A stretch of 64,000 nt of DNA, from the NCBI GenBank assembly GCA_041738135.1, contig JBGSQK010000077.1, positions 75,560 to 139,559 of the forward strand. Reading direction: 5' to 3'. The stretch comes from JAGOMX01 sp041738135 (GTDB taxonomy: Bacteria > Pseudomonadota > Alphaproteobacteria > JAGOMX01). The translations under genes and the position numbers were made by a program. The notes below the pieces were generated by a model, which saw only the letters and a list, made by a program, of their open reading frames with translations, was not told where the DNA came from and searched no databases. Below are positions 51,588-60,690 of this stretch, in pieces (the first letter of the stretch is position 1; every line of letters begins with the position of its first letter).

Positions 51588-52967
51588 CTAGGCTGTCTTT
51601 ACAAAATTATTTATGAAAGCATAAAGCGCACGCAAACCCATGGCCTCGCCCCCTTCCTGTCTACCTGGTTTATCGTTTGTATTCCAAGCCATAACATCCA
51701 AGTGAAACCAGAGGGTCTTATTCTCCAAAAATTCAGACAAGAACAAAGCTGCCGTAATAGCGCCACCGTATGCGGAAGAACCAGTACTGCTCAGATCAGC
51801 CACCTTGCTTTTAAGGCCGGATTTATAAGGCTCCCACAATGGCATTTGCCACAAGGGATCGTGAATTTCGTGACTCATTCGGACTAATTGCTGAGCCTGT
51901 TCGTTGTTATTGGAAAAAAGAACGCCCACTTCGGTTCCCATGGCCACCCGTGCCGCACCAGTCAGTGTCGCCACATCAATGATCAGCGAAGGCTTTTCCC
52001 CATCCGCCTCATGCAAAGCATCCGCCAAGACCAAGCGCCCTTCCGCATCCGTATTGCCAACCTCAACGGTTTTTCCGCTACGCATTTTAATGACGTCCAT
52101 AGGACGATAAGCCACACCAGAAATACTGTTTTCCACCGCAGGCACAAGCACCCTTAAACGAACGGGAAGATCGGCGTCCATAATCATCTGCGCCAAAGCC
52201 AACACATGGGCCGCACCGCCCATGTCTTTTTTCATAGTTAACATTCCGGCCGCAGGTTTAATGTCCAAGCCGCCCGAATCAAAACAAACGCCTTTGCCAA
52301 CCAGCGTGATTTTAGGATGTTTTTCAGAACCCCAACGCATATCAATCAGACGAGGCGCCCTATCACTGGCCATACCTACCGTATACACAGCGGGGTAATT
52401 GGCTGGAATGAGATCCTTATCCACAATGATACTTATGTCAGCCTTGTATTTATGGGCGATAGCGGTAGCACTTTCGGCCAATTCAACGGGCCCCATATGA
52501 TTGGCTGGCGTATTGATTAAGTCACGAACCAGATTCGTTGCAGCTATTTGCCTCTCCACTTCAATCAAATCCACGTCCTGCCTTACACACAATTTAGGAA
52601 ATGTCCGATCTTTCTTGGAATACCTATCAAAGCGGTAAGCAGACAGCCCCCAACTCAAGAAGACTAGATTAGCCTGATGAATATTAAATGAGTCATCCAG
52701 ATGAAACACACCCGATTTCAGTGAACTGGGTAGCGAAGCATAATCCCACAACCCGGATGAAATATTGTCTATAATAACGATTTTTTCCATTGCCCCAGAC
52801 GGGCTTGGAATGGCTAGCACCTCTCCAGAAACCCCTTTGACATGCAAACTAGATAGCCAGTTTCTGACAAAATCCGATTGCCCCTCAAGCCATTTTTTAT
52901 ACTCAGGAGCGAGCAAACGTGTAATTGGTATAGAGCCATCCGATGCTTTGGAAAAATAACTATGCAT
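51588..52967 (-). CDS. Leucyl aminopeptidase-family metallopeptidase (M17)
   Basis: 459 residues. C-terminal M17 catalytic domain with both metal-ligand signatures: GKGVCFDSGGLDIKPAAGML and NTDAEGRLVLADALHEA; also LIDVATLTGAARVAMG. The N-terminal macro-like domain is shorter and diverged, closer to the PepA-like subgroup seen in Alphaproteobacteria. Cytoplasmic dipeptide and N-terminal amino acid release. It is about 100 bases upstream of mlaA on the same strand; it may be part of that unit or separate. Confidence 0.92.
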   Translation of the reverse strand: MHSYFSKASDGSIPITRLLAPEYKKWLEGQSDFVRNWLSSLHVKGVSGEVLAIPSPSGAMEKIVIIDNISSGLWDYASLPSSLKSGVFHLDDSFNIHQANLVFLSWGLSAYRFDRYSKKDRTFPKLCVRQDVDLIEVERQIAATNLVRDLINTPANHMGPVELAESATAIAHKYKADISIIVDKDLIPANYPAVYTVGMASDRAPRLIDMRWGSEKHPKITLVGKGVCFDSGGLDIKPAAGMLTMKKDMGGAAHVLALAQMIMDADLPVRLRVLVPAVENSISGVAYRPMDVIKMRSGKTVEVGNTDAEGRLVLADALHEADGEKPSLIIDVATLTGAARVAMGTEVGVLFSNNNEQAQQLVRMSHEIHDPLWQMPLWEPYKSGLKSKVADLSSTGSSAYGGAITAALFLSEFLENKTLWFHLDVMAWNTNDKPGRQEGGEAMGLRALYAFINNFVKTA

Positions 52968-53138
52968 TTATAAGGACCTTGTTTGGTGAAAGGTTAATGA
53001 AATTGATTTAATAAGTCTAGCACACTCTTCTGCACGGCTCTATTCCGGTTTTCATACTATGCTCAAACCATGAACAATGACTTTGTAAGCAAGCCCCAGA
53101 CTCATTATCAACAGCTTCCCGTAAATTAATCCATAAGG

Positions 53139-53161
53139 ATATCCACAGGTTTTGTGGATAA
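53139..53161. promoter_or_regulatory. Inverted pair of DnaA-box-like sequences
   Basis: ATATCCACA (53139-53147) and TGTGGATAA (53153-53161) face each other; the second is a perfect match to the DnaA consensus TTATCCACA on the minus strand. TATCCACA/TGTGGATA are perfect arms with a 5-base loop. Could be a DnaA-dependent regulatory site or merely a hairpin after gloB. Confidence 0.4.
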
Positions 53162-53189
53162 AAATCCGCCGCATGCAGTACCTAGTGTT

Positions 53190-53963
53190 TCAACTCTTGA
53201 AGCTATCTTTTTGCTTTCTCATTTCAGCAAAAGCCTCATGGGGTAAGGTGCCTACTGGCAAACCCAAGGCATCCACAAGCATAGGCGCCCTTAAAAATGG
53301 ATTTGCTTCCACTTCAATTTCTATGGTTGATGGAACAGTCGATAAATTCTCCCGTCTTTTATCAGCCACATGATGGCAATAATCTTGGAGCACATGATTG
53401 TGAGGATCTAATGATAAAGCAAATCGACCATTCGCTTCCGTATATTCATGACCACAATAGACTTTGGTTTCAGGGGGTAGATCTGCAAGACGGCGTAATG
53501 AATTCCACATTTGCTCAGAGGTACCTTCGAACAAACGACCGCAGCCTAAAGAAAACATGGTATCGCCACAAAAAACCGCATGATACTCGGGAAAATAAAA
53601 AGCAATGTGCCCCACAGTGTGCCCTGGTATCTCCATGACAATGGCCTTAGAGGAGCCAATAAGCAGTTCGTCGCCTTCAGATACACCTTGATCCGCGCCT
53701 TTAATTCGAGGCTTGTCCGTATGGGAGCAAATAATTTTACAGCCAGTTTCTTTTTTTAACTGTACATTTCCACCCACGTGATCAGAATGGTGATGGGTAT
53801 TTAATATATAATTGAGCTTTAAATGCCGCCTCTCCAGAACCCTTATGATAGGATCCGCTTCCGAAGGATCAACAATAGCCGTTTGCCCAGTACGATGATC
53901 AATTAACAAATAAGCGTAGTTATCAGTCAGTAAAGGTATTTGCGCAATTTCCAGATTTAACAT
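53190..53963 (-). CDS. gloB: Hydroxyacylglutathione hydrolase (glyoxalase II)
   Basis: 257 residues. Metallo-beta-lactamase fold with THHHSDHVGG for the two metals, LLTDNYAYLLID at the start, IPGHTVGHIAFYFP, VFCGDTMFSLGCGRLFEGT, and TKVYCGHEYTEAN near the middle, followed by the glutathione-binding C-terminal helical domain. Converts S-lactoylglutathione to D-lactate. Full length. Confidence 0.95.
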   Translation of the reverse strand: MLNLEIAQIPLLTDNYAYLLIDHRTGQTAIVDPSEADPIIRVLERRHLKLNYILNTHHHSDHVGGNVQLKKETGCKIICSHTDKPRIKGADQGVSEGDELLIGSSKAIVMEIPGHTVGHIAFYFPEYHAVFCGDTMFSLGCGRLFEGTSEQMWNSLRRLADLPPETKVYCGHEYTEANGRFALSLDPHNHVLQDYCHHVADKRRENLSTVPSTIEIEVEANPFLRAPMLVDALGLPVGTLPHEAFAEMRKQKDSFKS

Positions 53964-54023
53964 TTGTACATCCCAGCCTGTTTATTTTATTGTGCGGGTA
54001 TTTTACACAAATGTCAAAGCAGC

Positions 54024-54296
54024 TTATCGCAACAACGTTCCTAATTTCGGAGCCACGCCATAATAGTCTACCGCATCAACCAGTGAAATACGGTAAGCCT
54101 GACTTTGACCGTTCAAGCAACATTCAGCTGTAAAGCTATTAGGCTGTAAAGACGTCCTGTGCTTTGCAGAAAAAGTAGCGACCTTATCTACAAAATTAGT
54201 AATCATAGATTTTGACTCGTCTGGTTGAGATGCACAAATCAGTATGAACCCACCAGTTGCCAAAACCACCGAGCTGTTAAATAGACTTTTTAGCAT
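54024..54296 (-). CDS. Small exported protein of unknown function
   Basis: 90 residues from the ATG at 54296, with AGGAGA seven bases upstream; an earlier ATG at 54377 adds 27 residues that would bury the signal. Signal peptide-like segment (LFNSSVVLATGGFILICAS), then a polar chain with one Cys pair region (AECCLNGQ). No family recognised. Confidence 0.55.
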   Translation of the reverse strand: MLKSLFNSSVVLATGGFILICASQPDESKSMITNFVDKVATFSAKHRTSLQPNSFTAECCLNGQSQAYRISLVDAVDYYGVAPKLGTLLR

Positions 54297-54640
54297 TTTT
54301 TTCTCCTTTTTTAATATGCCAATTTCTTCTCTTTGTATTTCGAGTGTATTGGTAAAAAGTAAACGAAGTGTTAACAAAACTAAGAATTGTAAAATTTTTT
54401 ATATGGGGATAAAATACGGACATCTTGTTGTTTTTGTTGACTTTGATAATCTTTAAAGGCTTGTTAACAAAGTGTTAACCATGTTTAATAAAACCTAAAT
54501 TTATGCTCATTTCTATTTTATTCAACTGGCAATTTGATTAGTTTTAATCTGTTAACTATATGGTCCATAGTATGTGAAAAAATATTTTCCCACCCATTAA
54601 AATTTAAACGATTACTCAGGAAACAAAATAGCACACCTTT
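54297..54640. other. AT-rich gene-free stretch
   Basis: About 340 bases between the small exported protein gene and palindromic repeat A1. Contains several GTTAAC/TTAACA words and short AT palindromes but no credible frame or strong hairpin; probably promoter of the minus-strand gene plus spacer. Confidence 0.5.
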
Positions 54641-54782
54641 CCCACACCAGCGGAGTGAGTGTGGGATCCAGCGTATATGTGTTGCGTAGCAACTCTTTAT
54701 AAACTAAACGGAAGCTGCTGCGCAGCACTCATATGCTGGATCCCACGATTCCTCCGCTTGCGGAGGCGTGCTCTCGATGACG
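54641..54782. repeat. Palindromic repeat family A, copy 1 (left end eroded)
   Basis: Inner arms GTGGGATCCAGCGTATATG and CATATGCTGGATCCCACG pair; the right end (CGGAGGCGTGCTCTCGATGACG) matches the ends of the copies at 57546 and 60691, and the left end has drifted. The interior holds two nested hairpins (TTGCGTAGCAA, GCTGCTGCGCAGC). Confidence 0.75.
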
Positions 54783-54875
54783 AAATTGACTGCTATTTAA
54801 TTGCTTGAGTAATCCTGCAGGGGCTGGACAAATGGAATTTGCCGTGCGATTCTAAATGAAAATAGGACTTACTAT

Positions 54876-55397
54876 ATGTACTTATACATCTTAGGACTTT
54901 TAAGCTTCTTTGGAACGTCTGGGGTTTCTTGTGCACAAAATGATGAAACGACGGAAGCGTCAGACCCAACCATAAAAGCCATAGCATCCCACGCAGATGA
55001 GACGCAAGGCCGGCCAATACCAGAAGAACACGATTTAGTTGCTGAAAAATTAAAATCACAAATGGAAGAAAGTCGCTCATTGGAGAGAAACACCCACCTA
55101 TCTCCTGTAAACCCCAGTGCCCCAGCTGTTTCACTTTCTGAGTACCTAGAGTACGGCATGGTTCCTGTGGAAGACTTGGAAGCAAAGCTCAAAAATGAAA
55201 ATGGAATTGCACAACCTAGCAGCAAATCCTTAGGTCGTTATTATACAGTTTACGCCAGAAGCAGCGGTTCATCCCATGATGGCGGAGCCAGCGCAAACGA
55301 TTCTTCAGAAAATAATGAAGAATATGAATTTACTGAAGATGAAGAAGAGACCGAGGATGACCGAGAAGATGACGATTCAGAAGAAGCTGATCTATAA
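54876..55397 (+). CDS. Exported acidic protein
   Basis: 173 residues. Signal peptide (YLYILGLLSFFGTSGVSCA), a polar middle part with a single Tyr-rich patch (LGRYYTVYARSSGSS), and a strongly acidic last 35 residues (NNEEYEFTEDEEETEDDRED and more). No family recognised. Its 3' end overlaps the start of the SdhE gene by 29 bases in another frame, so the acidic tail is partly written over a coding start. Confidence 0.6.
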   Translation: MYLYILGLLSFFGTSGVSCAQNDETTEASDPTIKAIASHADETQGRPIPEEHDLVAEKLKSQMEESRSLERNTHLSPVNPSAPAVSLSEYLEYGMVPVEDLEAKLKNENGIAQPSSKSLGRYYTVYARSSGSSHDGGASANDSSENNEEYEFTEDEEETEDDREDDDSEEADL

Positions 55398-55644
55398 TAG
55401 TTGGCATCGCGGCGTACGAGAAGCCGATTTAATACTTGGCCCATTTGCAGCCATATATGTCCCCGAATTTTCCCCACTCAACCTGGAACTATTCGAAGCA
55501 ATCCTGGAGCTGCCCGATAGCGATATACTATCTTGGGCATACAAACAAAAAGAAGTTCCGGAAGAATTCAATAACGACGTAATGCAAATGATTATTAATT
55601 TTGCAAATTATAATAAAGAAGATGATCAGATTTTGTTAGTTTGA
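55369..55644 (+). CDS. sdhE: SdhE-family FAD assembly factor
   Basis: 91 residues. LIYNSWHRGVREADLILGPF is the defining RGxxE-type block (here Arg-Gly-Val-Arg-Glu), followed by LFEAILELPDSDILSWA, the family helix pair. SdhE helps covalent FAD attachment to succinate dehydrogenase. The start at 55369 is inside the preceding gene (GAGAAG just before), which gives the family's usual N-terminus; earlier ATGs in this frame run back through the acidic coding region and would add an unrelated, Lys/Met-rich leader. Confidence 0.82.
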   Translation: MTIQKKLIYNSWHRGVREADLILGPFAAIYVPEFSPLNLELFEAILELPDSDILSWAYKQKEVPEEFNNDVMQMIINFANYNKEDDQILLV

Positions 55645-55754
55645 TACTAACTTATACATAATATATTAGGATAAAACCAATTTTTTTACTATAGTTAACT
55701 ATTTATTAACATGTGTTTAGTAAAATTAAATCATAAGAAAGTGGTTAATATTAT

Positions 55755-55854
55755 TCCGTCTTTGCGAGGATCCATGATGGTAAGATAGTGCTTCTCGAGC
55801 ACACATTCCTCTTGGTGGTATTGACCGCCAGTACAGGATCCTCGCATAGACGGA
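55755..55854. repeat. Palindromic repeat family D
   Basis: 100-base element with 19-base inverted arms TCCGTCTTTGCGAGGATCC and GGATCCTCGCATAGACGGA, 18 of 19 paired. No coding capacity. A single copy in this window; it resembles small palindromic mobile elements and ends about 20 bases before the start of the lipoprotein gene. Confidence 0.75.
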
Positions 55855-55874
55855 AATAGTTGGGAGTAAGTATT

Positions 55875-56291
55875 ATGATAACCAGATCCATCCTTTCCCT
55901 ATCTATACTTTCATTTGCAGCTTTGAGTCTTTCCGGATGCATGGACCTCAAACCATACCAACAAGAAGGTGAATACTATAGGCAGCAAGTGATTGCTGCA
56001 GATAAAATTACCGCGGAGGAACACGCAAGAATGTATAACACCCGCCCCGCCACGACCAATATAGTCGTTACACGTACACAAACCGACAGCGAATCGGTTC
56101 TCATGGATAAAGATAACGTCAGAACATCAGACAGATTCATGGGTGCCAATACATTGGGAAATCTAAAGACATACGATCCCCCAGCATACAGCAGACCAAA
56201 TCTTACAAACGGACAACACCAACAAGAACTGAGAAGAATAGAGAAAAGACAACAACAGGAAATTTATAACAGCAGCAGGTTAAGAAAATAA
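55875..56291 (+). CDS. Lipoprotein of unknown function
   Basis: 138 residues from the ATG at 55875 (GGGAG upstream). Lipobox LSLSGC with lipidated Cys at about 22, then a polar chain with a Tyr-rich start (YQQEGEYYRQQ) and a basic Gln-rich end (EKRQQQEIYNSSRLRK). No domain recognised. An in-frame TTG at 55860 is an alternative start. Confidence 0.65.
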   Translation: MITRSILSLSILSFAALSLSGCMDLKPYQQEGEYYRQQVIAADKITAEEHARMYNTRPATTNIVVTRTQTDSESVLMDKDNVRTSDRFMGANTLGNLKTYDPPAYSRPNLTNGQHQQELRRIEKRQQQEIYNSSRLRK

Positions 56292-56396
56292 AGAAGCCGT
56301 TGAACATTCATACATATAATAAATATATTGCAATAGCTAATTTTGAATGGTAGAAACTGATAACTTTGTGTATTAGAATCTATTGAAAGAGTTATC

Positions 56397-57518
56397 ATGT
56401 TATACAGTAAGTTTTTTCACAGCCGTTTTGCTGTGTTTTTTTTAGCAGCGTCAATCTCATTCGTTTCTGCAGTTTGTCATGCCAGCAAACGAGACAGAGA
56501 AGAAGATCTATCTCCAGTCACTGATGGGCAGGTCAAAGTATTTAAATCTCCATTACCTATAAAACCGGAAAGCCAACCTGAGACTGCCTACTTTTACGTA
56601 CCTGCGCAGCATGACATCCTGGGGTGGGATAAGGGTGAGTATGTGGAAATGAGAATTGATCACGAGTTTGGTAAGCCTATTGAAGAGAGCAAGGTTGAAG
56701 AACAAGTAACTCAAACCGACCAAACCAGTTCGCAGGCGGAGTTCATCGCGGGCATAAAGCTTTTATCCTATAAAACACCTCTGAATCGCAGGAAGGGTTT
56801 GGACAAAATCACTATTTTAGCTGATTCTGGCTATTTAGATGCTCAGTTATTCCTCGGTCAGGCTTATGATACAGGAACTGTCACTGTTATGAACAAAGAG
56901 CTGGCCAGACACTATTATCTAAAAGCGAGTGAAGCTGGAAGCAGAGATGCCGATCATGCCCTTGGCCTAATGGCTAAGATGGGCGGGCTCACTAGTTTAC
57001 AATTGAATGGTAGTTTCAACTTTACCGTTAGGCAGTTTTTCTTTGAGGCCTATCATGCCTTTTTACGAAGCTCGATGCGTGGTAATTACAAATCCTATTC
57101 AGAAATAGCATACTTATATACCTGCGGCTATATAAGTGCTGGTATAAACGCCGCTGATTCTGTAATAAAAGATAGCTTAACGGATAGAACCCCAGTGCCA
57201 ATACCAAGCCAGTTAGATCATATGATAGCAGCGGACTATTTTATTAGAATCCTTGACCTCAATCCTGCAAGTTTCCATTACAATGCTCAATATCATCCCA
57301 TGTTTTTGAATTACTTAAAGTCAAACTATCCCCTAATGGATAGCCATAATTCAGAGAAATTTGAAAGTTATTGCCGTTTAAATAAGATTGACTTACCACC
57401 AAAACCAACACCTGACCCCAGCATTATGGAGCAAATGCTAAAACATGCTGATGAATTAAAGGCGGCCAGAATCAGAAGTATTAATGAGAACTTTAACAAT
57501 GCATGGAATAGTAAATAG
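56397..57518 (+). CDS. Exported Sel1-like repeat protein
   Basis: 373 residues. Signal peptide (FAVFFLAASISFVSAVCHA); residues about 130-200 contain Sel1-type repeats (KITILADSGYLDAQLFLGQA, HYYLKASEAGSRDADHALGL). The rest is helical with Tyr-rich segments. Like the protein at 588-1865 it is a probable exported adaptor. Palindromic repeat A2 begins about 30 bases after its stop codon. Confidence 0.7.
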   Translation: MLYSKFFHSRFAVFFLAASISFVSAVCHASKRDREEDLSPVTDGQVKVFKSPLPIKPESQPETAYFYVPAQHDILGWDKGEYVEMRIDHEFGKPIEESKVEEQVTQTDQTSSQAEFIAGIKLLSYKTPLNRRKGLDKITILADSGYLDAQLFLGQAYDTGTVTVMNKELARHYYLKASEAGSRDADHALGLMAKMGGLTSLQLNGSFNFTVRQFFFEAYHAFLRSSMRGNYKSYSEIAYLYTCGYISAGINAADSVIKDSLTDRTPVPIPSQLDHMIAADYFIRILDLNPASFHYNAQYHPMFLNYLKSNYPLMDSHNSEKFESYCRLNKIDLPPKPTPDPSIMEQMLKHADELKAARIRSINENFNNAWNSK

Positions 57519-57545
57519 AAATGCTTGTAATCACTCGCCAAATCC

Positions 57546-57707
57546 CGTCATCCAGAGCAGCATAAGCGTAGCGTCTCTGCCTGGGATCCAGCGCAAAAGT
57601 GTGAGCGCATGCGAACGCGATCGTACTTTAATGGGGAGCTTGCATGCGCTCGCACACATTCGCTGGATCCTTCACTTCCTCCATGCGGAGGCGCACTCTG
57701 GATGACG
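57546..57707. repeat. Palindromic repeat family A, copy 2
   Basis: 162 bases with ends CGTCATCCAGAG and CTCTGGATGACG in perfect inversion, and inner arms GGGATCCAGCG / CGCTGGATCC and GTGTGAGCGCATGC / GCATGCGCTCGCACAC. Non-coding and without transposase. Same family as 54641 and 60691. Confidence 0.85.
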
Positions 57708-57761
57708 AGGCTTTTGGTGAATGGTTACAAATTTCTTTAATCAACAAACTCTCCATATCCC

Positions 57762-59939
57762 TCACAAAAAACTATACGGATCTATATCAATCTGCACCTT
57801 AATCTGCGACGGCCAAGGGGCTGCGTTTAACCAGCTGCGGATAATGGGCTGCAACTTGGTCTCTTTAGATGCAGTCAGTAAAAACCGCCAACGGTGCCAG
57901 TTGCGAACCATAGAAAGGGCAGCCGGCGCGGGACCTAAGATGTGCACACCTGCAATAGAGGGTGTCACACGCGCCAATTGCTTCACATAGGTCTCGACCA
58001 TAGATTTATCCCGGCTAGATATAATCAGCGACGCAAGCCGCCCGTAAGGGGGCAAGGAATTTAGACGCCGACCCGCTGTTTCAATCTCAAGGAAGTCATC
58101 ACGCCTACCCGTCACCAACGCTTGCAATACGGGATGTTGGGGCGTAAATGTTTGCAAATACACATGCCCAGGCAACTGTTCACGACCTGCCCGGCCCGCC
58201 ACTTGGTTGAGCAGTTGATAGGTGCGTTCGCCCGACCGTAAGTCACCGCCCGCAAGCCCCAAATCCGCATCAACCACACCCACCACTGTGATCTTCGGGA
58301 AATGGTGACCTTTGGCAATCATCTGCGTTCCCACCACAATATTGATTTTCCCCGCATGCAAATCGTCCAGCAGCGCCTGTAGTTTATGAACGCTGGTCAT
58401 AATATCACTGGCCATAATTTCTATGCGCAAAGTGGGGAATAATTCAATCAACTCTTCGGCTACCCTTTCAACACCTGGGCCGCATGAAATGAGGTTATTC
58501 TTATCCTCACATTTAGCACATGCCTCAGGTTTGCGCCGTATAAAGCCACAATGGTGGCACATGAGGTAATTTTCTTTTTTGTGCTCCACCAACCAAGCTG
58601 TACAATTAGGACAAGACACACGCTCACCACAGGCCGCACACATAATCAAAGGTGCATACCCACGGCGGTTCAAGTAAATCAAAGCCTGCTGGCCGTTATC
58701 CACAGCCGCATAAATGGCATTTTTCAACGTATCCGATATCCAGCCCTTAGACTTTCCGGGCTCAGACTGGTTCTTTCGCATATCAATAATATGAATCTTA
58801 GGCAGGTTGGCAGAAGCATGACGATTACGCAGCTTCAGCCAAATATACTTCCCCTGCTCCGCATTTTCGATGGTTTCCAAGCAAGGCGTCGCCGAAACCA
58901 ACACCACCGGACACTGCCCCAGATGCGCCCGAACCACCGCCATATCACGGGCATTATAAATGACACCATCCTCTTGTTTGTAAGCGGTTTCGTGTTCCTC
59001 ATCCACGATGATCACACCCAAATCAGGGAAAGGTAAGAACAGCGCAGACCGAGCCCCCACCACCACTTTAGCCTCACCAGATAGGATCTGCCGCCAAGCT
59101 TTCCGTTTTTGCGCCACCGTAATATCCGAATGCCACACCACAGGCGGCGCGCCAAAACGGTTCGTAAAACGTTGGATAGACTGACTGCTCAAAGCGATCT
59201 CCGGCAGCATAATCAGAGCCTGCCTACCCGACTCCAGGGCTTGTGCAATGGCTTCAAAATAGACCTCAGTCTTGCCCGACCCCGTCACCCCGTCCAGCAA
59301 AAAGGCCTTGTAAGATTTCTGGGCCACAGCCGCACAGATCTCATCGGCCGCGTGTTTTTGCTCATCCGACAAAGCAATATGCGTATAAACCCAGGACAAA
59401 GCATCTGCCGGAATAGGGACAACGTCCAGAACTCCGTCCTTCACCATCTGCCTGATGGTTGAGGTACTGACCTCGCTCACAAAAGAAGCTTCCGCGATGG
59501 TCAAGGGCTGCTCAGACTTTTGTATGGTTTGCACCACTTTCTTACGCTTATCCGTCAGAGTGCAAACCACACAATTAGCCCCAACCCGCAACCCTTCTCT
59601 TTCGGCAAGATTCTCAAAGACCTCCGGCACACTCATGGCAAGCCGCAGCACATTACCTTTAGAAGACATGGTATAGCTGGACACCCAATCGATTAATCCA
59701 CGCAGAGGCTTCGGCATCCCCGACAGATCAAAAACACGTGACAGAGGTTTAATCTTGGTAATATGAGTTTGGGGCTTTGTATGCACAGACCAAACCACAC
59801 CTGAAACAAAGGCATTACGCACAGGCACCTCCACATACGCCCCCTCCTCTACATCCATATGTTCGGGAATAAGATAGGTATAGGGCTGATCGATCCTCTG
59901 AGGTAAAAGTACATCCGCATATTTTTGTGGGCTCGACAT
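57762..59939 (-). CDS. priA: Primosomal protein N' (PriA helicase)
   Basis: 725 residues. N-terminal DNA-binding domain (ADVLLPQRIDQPYTYLIPEH), superfamily-2 helicase core with Walker A LLDGVTGSGKTEVYFEA, Walker B VIIVDEEHETAYKQ, and the zinc-binding Cys cluster (MCAACGERVSCPNC; MCHHCGFIRRKPEACAKC) followed by GTQMIAKGHHFP and DLRSGERTYQLLNQVAGRAGR. It restarts collapsed replication forks. Opposite-strand open frames here are shadows. Divergent from the transaldolase gene. Confidence 0.96.
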   Translation of the reverse strand: MSSPQKYADVLLPQRIDQPYTYLIPEHMDVEEGAYVEVPVRNAFVSGVVWSVHTKPQTHITKIKPLSRVFDLSGMPKPLRGLIDWVSSYTMSSKGNVLRLAMSVPEVFENLAEREGLRVGANCVVCTLTDKRKKVVQTIQKSEQPLTIAEASFVSEVSTSTIRQMVKDGVLDVVPIPADALSWVYTHIALSDEQKHAADEICAAVAQKSYKAFLLDGVTGSGKTEVYFEAIAQALESGRQALIMLPEIALSSQSIQRFTNRFGAPPVVWHSDITVAQKRKAWRQILSGEAKVVVGARSALFLPFPDLGVIIVDEEHETAYKQEDGVIYNARDMAVVRAHLGQCPVVLVSATPCLETIENAEQGKYIWLKLRNRHASANLPKIHIIDMRKNQSEPGKSKGWISDTLKNAIYAAVDNGQQALIYLNRRGYAPLIMCAACGERVSCPNCTAWLVEHKKENYLMCHHCGFIRRKPEACAKCEDKNNLISCGPGVERVAEELIELFPTLRIEIMASDIMTSVHKLQALLDDLHAGKINIVVGTQMIAKGHHFPKITVVGVVDADLGLAGGDLRSGERTYQLLNQVAGRAGREQLPGHVYLQTFTPQHPVLQALVTGRRDDFLEIETAGRRLNSLPPYGRLASLIISSRDKSMVETYVKQLARVTPSIAGVHILGPAPAALSMVRNWHRWRFLLTASKETKLQPIIRSWLNAAPWPSQIKVQIDIDPYSFL

Positions 59940-59992
59940 CTGGGCCTTTAAATTATATGTTTAAATATCTTTTACAACGTCGAGGGAAAGAA

Positions 59993-60652
59993 ATGAAGTT
60001 CTTTATTGATTCAGCCAACATCGAAGACATCCAAGAATTCGCCGACACCGGCCTGGTAGATGGTGTTACGACCAATCCCAGCTTAATTTTAAAATCCGGC
60101 CGTCGCATCGACGATGTGATTCGCAAAATTTGCGCCCTCATAAAAGGCCCTGTCAGCGCCGAGGTCACAGCAACAGATCACGCAACCATGATGAAAGAAG
60201 CAGCACACCTAGCTGACCTAGCTTCCAATGTAGCCATCAAAGTACCCCTTACACCCGACGGTTTACGCACATGCCATAAGTTGAGCTCACAAGGTGTCAT
60301 GGTCAACGTCACTCTCTGCTTTTCAGCCGCTCAAGCTCTACTAGCCGCCAAAGCCGGCGCCACGTTCATTTCCCCCTTCATCGGCCGACTGGACGACGTA
60401 GGTCAAGATGGTATGCTCCTCATCGAAGAAATCCGCCAGATTTATGATAACTATGATTCCATCACAACCCAAATTCTAGCAGCCTCCATCCGCCACCCCC
60501 TACACGTAACACAATCAGCCCAGCTAGGCGCGGATGTGGCAACTATCCCAGCAAAAGTCCTGCGCCAACTCTATCAACATCCCCTAACGGATGCGGGGTT
60601 ACTAGCATTTACCGAAGATTGGAAAAAAACCGGGCAGAGCATTGGTGGCTAA
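59993..60652 (+). CDS. tal: Transaldolase (small TalC/Fsa-type)
   Basis: 219 residues, the short single-domain transaldolase. MKFFIDSANIEDI and VDGVTTNPSLILKSGR at the N-terminus, Schiff-base Lys in NVAIKVPLTPDGL, NVTLCFSAAQALLAAKAGA, ISPFIGRLDDVGQDG and a conserved ending. Transfers dihydroxyacetone units between sugar phosphates. ATG at 59993 follows GAGGGAAAG; an upstream in-frame ATG at 59927 would overlap priA and add unrelated residues. Confidence 0.92.
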   Translation: MKFFIDSANIEDIQEFADTGLVDGVTTNPSLILKSGRRIDDVIRKICALIKGPVSAEVTATDHATMMKEAAHLADLASNVAIKVPLTPDGLRTCHKLSSQGVMVNVTLCFSAAQALLAAKAGATFISPFIGRLDDVGQDGMLLIEEIRQIYDNYDSITTQILAASIRHPLHVTQSAQLGADVATIPAKVLRQLYQHPLTDAGLLAFTEDWKKTGQSIGG

Positions 60653-60690
60653 GAATTTGTGCAAAAATTGTATCCACTCACCAAAAACCT

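Noticed and set aside
53139..53161. Replication origin
   Set aside because: Only two facing DnaA-like boxes, no AT-rich unwinding region or usual origin neighbours.
58551..59036. 161-codon frame opposite priA
   Set aside because: It is the complement of the PriA helicase core; Arg/His-rich composition is what such shadows look like.
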